Origin: Streptomyces sp. NBC_00513
Lineage (GTDB): Bacteria > Actinomycetota > Actinomycetes > Streptomycetales > Streptomycetaceae
Length of the DNA: 64,000 nt
NCBI RefSeq assembly: GCF_041431415.1
Contig: NZ_CP107847.1
Coordinates: forward strand, 1-64,000
Direction: 5' to 3'
A model generated the notes under the pieces. It was not told the DNA's origin and did no database searches. It saw only the letters and a list, made by a program, of their open reading frames with translations. Shown piece after piece: positions 59,038-64,000 of the stretch (the stretch's first letter is position 1; every line of letters starts with the position of its first letter). The position numbers and the translations under genes are program-made.

Positions 59038-60846
59038 GTGAGCGGCGTGGCGGCCCCGACCGCCGCCCTGGTCCCCGCTCAGCGCTCGTCCGTGTCGCCT
59101 GTCGCTTCCAACGCCCAGACGGTGCGTCGGCAGCGGGTGCGGGTGCCGATGCGGCTGGTGTCGTCGCCGTTCTATGCGGACGTCGCGCTGTCGGTGTATG
59201 TGAAGGTGAAGGCGCTCGCGGCGCGTCCGGAGGGCTGCACGGCGCGGTCGTCGACGATCGCCTCGTATCTGGGGCTGTCGGTGTCGTCGGTGGAGCGGGG
59301 GATGACACAGCTGTCCCGCCGGGGGCCGGACGGAGTTGTGGAGCTGTGGTCGAAGCGGCGGACCCTGTCGGGTGGCAAGGGTGAGTCCGCGCTGCGGTCG
59401 GTGCGGCCGATGACGCGGACGGAGGGATTCGTGTGGCTGCCGGTGGCGGCATCGGAGGACCTCACGCCTCGGCAGCTGCGCGCGTACGCGGTGATCGCGT
59501 TCGCGGAGCAGACGGGCATCGCGCTGACCGAGGGGGAGCTGGCGGGCTACCTGCGCCACCACTCGGGGAGGAAGGTTGGCCGGCCCATCTCGGCGGCGGC
59601 GGCCGGTGAGGTCATCGACGGCCTGGAGGCGGCGAGGTGGGTGACGGTCCAGAGGCGCGCGGGCGCACAGGGCCGCCACCGGTTCATCGCCCACGACATC
59701 GCCCCTACGGCCCCGTTGCCTCGCTGTGAGCCGGTCGCGGATTCGGAGCCGGAGACGGTCCAGGAGTGCCCGCAGGAGCCTGGCGGCGGAGCCGTGGAGG
59801 GAGCGGATAGTTCGCTGGTTGGTGAGGGATCGGGTCTGTCGTTTGATAAGGGATCCCTCGCGAATAAGGAATCACCTAGGACTGACTCACCTGATGACGA
59901 GCGCGCACTCATCTCACCCGCCGTAGGCGAGGTACAGGTAGTTGAGGCTGCTGAGGCTGTGGAAAACCAGGCTGCCCCGGAGGCGCGTTCGGAAGGCGAG
60001 GGTGGTGTCGCGCTGCGCGCGGGTGAGATCAGCCAGCCCTCCTCGAAGCCGAACGGCGAAAAGCGCAGCAGCAAGGGTAGGGGGCCGGCCCGATCGTCGT
60101 ACACCGGACCGCGGCTGACCATGAGCCCGGAGATCTACGCCGTTCTGGAACCGGTCCACGTGCTGCTGGAGCAGGTCACCAGCGCGTTCGTCGCACGAAA
60201 GATTGTCCGTGAGGTAGGCCGTCAGCTCCGCGAGGGCACGGCTGCGGATCGGCTCCGGCACCGGCTGACTGCCCGTCTGGCCACGGTGGCGCTGGCCGAC
60301 ATCCGCGATCCGGGCCAGTGGCTGCTTGGGGTTGCCCTGCCCCGGTGGGGCTGTGGTCACCAGGACTGCGAGGCCGGGATCATCTGGCGGACCGGTACGG
60401 CCTGCGAGCTGTGCGCCGAGACCGTCCAGGACCGGTTCGCCGCCCGCCGGCGCGAACAGCGCCTGGAGCAGGGCCTGTGCCCCCAGCACGGCACTCGTCC
60501 CGGCCCGTCCGGACACTGCGCCGACTGCGGGCTGGAGGCCGCCATCCGGCTCCCGGCGCGGGTTCCGGCGCCCCGGGACCCTGAAGGCCCTCAGCGGGCT
60601 ACGTGTGGCGGCTGTGGGTGCGTGATCTTCCTGACCGGCCGGGCCGTCGACACCGGTCGGTGCAAGCTCTGCCGCGAGGAGGCAGACGCCGGGGCCGCCG
60701 TCGAGCCCGCGGCTTCCGCTGCACCGTCGGTGCCGGGAACCTGCTCCGGCCGCGACGGTGAGACGCCCTGCACCCGCAGGGCCCTGCCGACCCGCAGTGT
60801 GTGCCTCACCCACCGCTCCCGGGAGTTCGCCGGGGAGGTTGCGTGA
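59038..60846 (+). CDS. helix-turn-helix and zinc-finger protein, possible replication initiator, 602 aa
   Basis: N-terminal region contains two winged-helix-like modules: YVKVKALAARPEGCTARSST with IASYLGLSVSSVERGMTQLS, and LRAYAVIAFAEQTGIALTEG with ELAGYLRHHS. The middle is a disordered acidic linker, then a helical part (PVHVLLEQVTSAFVARKIVR), and the C-terminus holds at least four Cys/His pairs (WGCGHQDCEAG, ACELCAETVQ, HCADCGLEAA, TCGGCGCVIF, RCKLCREEA). The first third resembles plasmid initiators with paired winged helices; I cannot confirm that. GTG 59038 may not be the true start; MRLVSSPFYADVALSV is another option. Confidence 0.55.
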   Translation: MSGVAAPTAALVPAQRSSVSPVASNAQTVRRQRVRVPMRLVSSPFYADVALSVYVKVKALAARPEGCTARSSTIASYLGLSVSSVERGMTQLSRRGPDGVVELWSKRRTLSGGKGESALRSVRPMTRTEGFVWLPVAASEDLTPRQLRAYAVIAFAEQTGIALTEGELAGYLRHHSGRKVGRPISAAAAGEVIDGLEAARWVTVQRRAGAQGRHRFIAHDIAPTAPLPRCEPVADSEPETVQECPQEPGGGAVEGADSSLVGEGSGLSFDKGSLANKESPRTDSPDDERALISPAVGEVQVVEAAEAVENQAAPEARSEGEGGVALRAGEISQPSSKPNGEKRSSKGRGPARSSYTGPRLTMSPEIYAVLEPVHVLLEQVTSAFVARKIVREVGRQLREGTAADRLRHRLTARLATVALADIRDPGQWLLGVALPRWGCGHQDCEAGIIWRTGTACELCAETVQDRFAARRREQRLEQGLCPQHGTRPGPSGHCADCGLEAAIRLPARVPAPRDPEGPQRATCGGCGCVIFLTGRAVDTGRCKLCREEADAGAAVEPAASAAPSVPGTCSGRDGETPCTRRALPTRSVCLTHRSREFAGEVA

Positions 60847-60991
60847 TGGGCCGGGGAGGCATGGCATCGCTGCGACTGAATCCCTCCGGATGCCCGGGTA
60901 CGGCCCGGGAGGAGCTTTGCCACGGCGCCTAGATCGGGGGGCGCCACGGCCTCGACCGCATGCGGGGTTTCACGGCGCCCCTTTCACCCGT

Positions 60992-62607
60992 CGGTTCACC
61001 CCCGCGGCGGCGGGGAGCACAAGATGCCGCACGCCTGGGACTACCTCTCGCGCGGATCACCCCCGCGTCGGCGGTGAGCACTCATGGAGGAGGCCAACAC
61101 GCTCCAGAAGCGCCGGATCACCCCCGCGTCGGCGGGGAGCACGCCCTCCTCCTCGGCGAGGATGCGGGCCAGGCCGGACCACCCCCGCGTCGGCGGGGAG
61201 CACGGATCCACGTCGACAAGCGGCCCGACGGCAAGGCGGACCACCCCCGCGTCGGCGGGGAGCACCACATCAGGCGCCGACCCAACCCGCACCTGTCCGG
61301 ACCACCCCCGCGTCGGCGGGGAGCACGATGCCGGCGAGGAACGGCGGGATCACGCGGTCGGACCACCCCCGCGTCGGCGGGGAGCACCGGACCGGTCCCT
61401 GGCGGTCCTCTACAGGCCGCGGACCACCCCCGCGTCGGCGGGGAGCACCACATCAGGCGCCGACCCAACCCGCACCTGTCCGGACCACCCCCGCGTCGGC
61501 GGGGAGCACTTGACCTGTTCCTCGGGCGCGTCGGTGACGGCCGGACCACCCCCGCGTCGGCGGGGAGCACACCGGGTCGGGGCACGGGACGCGGAAGCAC
61601 GGCGGACCACCCCCGCGTCGGCGGGGAGCACGATGCCGGCGAGGAACGGCGGGATCACGCGGTCGGACCACCCCCGCGTCGGCGGGGAGCACCGGACCGG
61701 TCCCTGGCGGTCCTCTACAGGCCGCGGACCACCCCCGCGTCGGCGGGGAGCACGAGGCGCGTCTGTGCGGTGCTCACGCGTCCTCCGGACCACCCCCGCG
61801 TCGGCGGGGAGCACATGTGACGAGGGGTCAACCCGCTTGACCCAATCGGACCACCCCCGCGTCGGCGGGGAGCACGCGTCCCGCCTGGCCTGCGGCTGGA
61901 CGGTCTGCGGACCACCCCCGCGTCGGCGGGGAGCACCCGTTGTTGGCGTGGCGGGCGAAGCGGCAGATCGGACCACCCCCGCGTCGGCGGGGAGCACGAA
62001 TGCATAGAGGCAGAGCGCGACCAATTCGACGGACCACCCCCGCGTCGGCGGGGAGCACTCCACCAGTACGTGGACGCCGACCGTCGCCAACGGACCACCC
62101 CCGCGTCGGCGGGGAGCACCCGGGCAGCTCCTCATCTGGGCTGCCCGCGCGCGGACCACCCCCGCGTCGGCGGGGAGCACTCGCGTGCCGACCGGCGACA
62201 GCCTCGGATCGACGGACCACCCCCGCGTCGGCGGGGAGCACTTGCCCTCGTAGTGCTGGGACTCCAGCCCCTCCGGACCACCCCCGCGTCGGCGGGGAGC
62301 ACAGAGCACACGGCAACTGATTTACCGTCATGGCCGGACCACCCCCGCGTCGGCGGGGAGCACCGCTCTACGTGTTCCTCGAAGAATGTAACCAGCGGAC
62401 CACCCCCGCGTCGGCGGGGAGCACTCGCCCGTGTCGAGCCGCATCCCGTCGTCGCACGGACCACCCCCGCGTCGGCGGGGAGCACGGGCACGGCCGCGAC
62501 GGGCGGCATCACCGGACCGGACCACCCCCGCGTCGGCGGGGAGCACATTCACCCCCGAAGAGGATCAGGCTCCCAAGACGGACCACCCCCGCGTCGGCGG
62601 GGAGCAC
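60992..62607 (-). CRISPR. type I-E-like CRISPR array, 27 repeats, 26 spacers
   Basis: Repeat unit of 28-29 bp starting GGACCACCCCCGCG and ending TCGGCGGGGAGCAC, period 61 bp, spacers 33 bp (one of 34). The first repeat (60992-61020) has GGCGG for GTCGG and the second ends GGTGAGCAC; repeats 2-3 have GGATC in place of GGACC. Degenerate repeats on the low-coordinate side and an AT-richer stretch beyond 62607 place the leader at the high end, so the array is transcribed on the minus strand. Three spacers occur twice: 61266-61298 = 61449-61481; 61327-61359 = 61632-61664; 61388-61420 = 61693-61725. No cas genes are in the window. Confidence 0.97.
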
Positions 62608-62720
62608 CCTTCGCGACCAGCCCTTTCTCAGGGGCTTTGCAGTTTGTTTACCACTGTTTGGGCAGTCAGGGCTTTGGTCATGGCCGGAGTGTACGTGCCT
62701 GGTTGGCGTGGGACTGGGTA
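62608..62720 (-). promoter_or_regulatory. probable CRISPR leader
   Basis: Immediately after the last intact repeat the sequence becomes less GC-rich (GCAGTTTGTTTACCACTG near 62638), with no open frame of note. Leaders contain the array promoter and the integration signal. Confidence 0.6.
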
Positions 62721-62953
62721 TTCGGTCGACCATTACCGGGTGCCCGTGCTGCGGGCACAAAGTAGAGGCGGGAAGCCCGTACGGACGAACGGCGCCAGCT
62801 GCTGCTGGCTGGCTGCGGTAGCAATGCGGTCGGTGGTCTGCGACTGGCGACGACGAGTGGATCCGCAGTCGGCGCCCCGGTCCCGGTCGGTGAGGGACGA
62901 TCGTCTCAGTCGTGGGTCACACTGGTGGGAGGCGATGAGGAGGTGAAGGGGAC

Positions 62954-63535
62954 ATGAGCATTGCCAGCTTTGCCCAGCATCACGGGCCCTGGACCGTCGA
63001 CGCGGTCCTGGCCCTGGCCGAAGACCGTTCGCACCGCTACGAACTCGTTGGTGAGTCGCTCGTGATGTCCCCCGCACCCGGCCTGCGTCACCAGCGGGCC
63101 AGCTACCGTCTCCACGTCGCGCTCGACGCGGCGGCCCAAGCCGCCGGCGCCACGGTGGAGGTCCTGGAGGCAATCAACGTGATCCTGCCGTCCGGACTGG
63201 TCGTGCCCGACATCGTCGTCGCAGACGCCGGCGCGACCGCCGAGAACGGCGTCAGCATCGACGCCGAAGCGGTACAGCTGATCGTCGAGCTGGTCTCGCC
63301 CGGCAACAAGACCATGGACCGCAAGTTCAAGCCCATGCTCTACGCCGAAGCGGGCATCGAGCACTACTGGCGCCTCGAATTCGACCCGGCCCCGCGCCTG
63401 ATCGTCAGCGAACTCACCGACGGCCGGTACGTCGAGAAGACAATCGCCCTCCCCGGCACCACAACCCGTGTCGAAGCGCCGTTCACCTTCGAGATCGACC
63501 CCGCCGGACTCACGCAACCCAATCAGCGAAGCTGA
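62954..63535 (+). CDS. Uma2-family endonuclease (PD-(D/E)XK fold), 193 aa
   Basis: Typical Uma2/DUF820 order: YELVGESLVMSPAPGLRHQR, then SGLVVPDIVVADAG (catalytic Asp), LIVELVSPGNKTMDRKFKPM (Glu...Lys) and AEAGIEHYWRLEFDPAPRLI. These are restriction-like nucleases widespread in actinobacteria, biological role unclear. ATG 62954 with GAGGAGGTGAAGGGG upstream. It sits between two CRISPR arrays. Confidence 0.88.
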   Translation: MSIASFAQHHGPWTVDAVLALAEDRSHRYELVGESLVMSPAPGLRHQRASYRLHVALDAAAQAAGATVEVLEAINVILPSGLVVPDIVVADAGATAENGVSIDAEAVQLIVELVSPGNKTMDRKFKPMLYAEAGIEHYWRLEFDPAPRLIVSELTDGRYVEKTIALPGTTTRVEAPFTFEIDPAGLTQPNQRS

Positions 63536-63540
63536 AACCA

Positions 63541-63569
63541 CAGCTCGCAGCCGCTCCGGCTGCGAGCTG
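63541..63569 (+). terminator. 13-bp hairpin terminator
   Basis: CAGCTCGCAGCCG (63541-63553) pairs with 63557-63569 across CTC, directly after the Uma2 stop. Confidence 0.75.
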
Positions 63570-63663
63570 CAAGCTCAGAGGCCACAGATCAGCGACGACA
63601 GCAGCGCCTCCAGAGCTGGCCAGACCTCTGCTTTTCGGGCTGTCGCCCACTGACGCAAATCGC

Positions 63664-64000
63664 GGATCACCCCCCGCGTCGGCGGGCATCACCCACTGGA
63701 GCTCGGCGACGTCACCGGCACGACCGGATCACCCCCGCGTCCGCGGGGAGCACGTGAGCGGCACGCTTTTCTGAATCGTCACAGGAACGGACCACCCCCG
63801 CGTCGGCGGGGACCAGGTCTGCACCGTCGCCGGTCAGTACCTGGAGGTCGGACCACCCCCGCGTCGGCAGGGAGCACTCCTCGGTCTTCTCCGCCACACC
63901 CAAGATGGCCGGAGCACCCGCCACACCGGACCACCCCCGCGTCGGCGGGGAGCGCGGCACCACAACTCACATCGAGACGCCGTTCTCCGGATCACCCCCG
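63664..64000 (-). CRISPR. second, degenerate CRISPR array running off the window
   Basis: Repeats of the same family as the main array, each with changes: 63664-63692 (extra C, ends GGGCATCAC), 63726-63753 (TCCGCGG in place of TCGGCGG), 63789-63815 (ends GGGGACCAG), 63850-63877 (GGCAGGGAGC), 63928-63955 (ends GAGCGC), and a truncated one at 63989-64000. Spacers are 33-36 bp except one of 50 bp (63878-63927), which contains GGAGCACC and may hide a decayed repeat. The array continues outside. Confidence 0.85.

Noticed and set aside
60758..62765. Open frames across the CRISPR array encoding PPPRRRGA or SPPTRGW repeats
   Set aside because: They are translations of the CRISPR repeats and spacers, not genes.
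1..64000. tRNA or rRNA genes
   Set aside because: I saw no cloverleaf-like segment with a CCA-adjacent acceptor stem or rRNA-like conserved blocks; small ones could still have been missed by eye.

Overview
The window is high-GC actinobacterial DNA, most likely from Streptomyces or a close relative. Supporting signs are strong G/C third-position bias, GGAGG ribosome sites with frequent GTG starts, chains of GTGA/ATGA overlaps, a WhiB-type protein, Spd/DUF2637 spread-protein genes, and a CRISPR repeat of the type I-E kind usual in Streptomyces. A TrwC-type relaxase, a TraB/FtsK-like transfer ATPase, a spread gene, parAB with their own palindromic centromere sites and a possible replication protein all point to a large conjugative plasmid or plasmid-derived island.

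Layout. 0-5.2 kb: a hypothetical gene, a small lipoprotein-like gene, an SF2 helicase with helicase-associated domains, and convergently a HEPN-like protein. 6-14 kb: secreted proteins, headed by a 1,368-residue ALF-repeat/coiled-coil/Hint protein whose C-terminus looks like a DddA (SCP1.201)-type cytosine deaminase, then a small secreted protein, a trypsin-fold protein with altered catalytic residues plus FG-GAP-like repeats, and a secreted HNH nuclease. 14-19.7 kb: hypotheticals, a secreted lamin-tail protein, an internally deleted IS21-like element and a family of GGCTTGCCCAG repeats. 19.8-27.9 kb: relaxase operon, a solitary RelE-like toxin, a relaxase remnant, a frameshifted secreted NucA/NucB nuclease with a likely partner, and a 12-bp tandem repeat.

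28-30.2 kb holds parA-parB with three copies of an 18-bp palindrome, one upstream and two inside parB. The parA reading frame is unusual: its Walker A segment and its following SIDPQ segment are in swapped order. 30.3-38.8 kb is a minus-strand cluster of small accessory genes (zinc-binding proteins, an ASCH protein, a GGDEF protein, a P-loop kinase, a Pycsar-type membrane effector). One of its genes is interrupted by a 1,139-bp element with 89-bp terminal inverted repeats and a 5-bp target duplication.

39-40.5 kb has a HEAT-repeat gene and a coupled hypothetical. 40.6-53.6 kb is the conjugation/spread block on the minus strand (membrane protein, TraB-like ATPase, low-complexity protein, coiled-coil SpdB-like protein, WhiB-like regulator). 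54-58.1 kb is a plus-strand regulatory/enzyme cluster: GntR regulator, XRE-TPR regulator, RibD-type reductase, RibD-type deaminase, a frameshifted GIY-YIG/winged-helix gene and an XRE protein. 59-60.8 kb is a helix-turn-helix/zinc-finger protein that may be the replication initiator. 61.0-62.6 kb is a 27-repeat CRISPR array with three spacers present twice, followed by a Uma2 nuclease gene and the start of a second, degenerate array that runs off the window. No cas genes are present.

Several conserved small genes carry what look like single-base frameshifts (near 24.5, 25.5, 31.45, 32.47, 57.28 and 57.52 kb). Either they are decaying or the base-level sequence has homopolymer errors. All functional statements rest on motif reading by eye; no database search was run.
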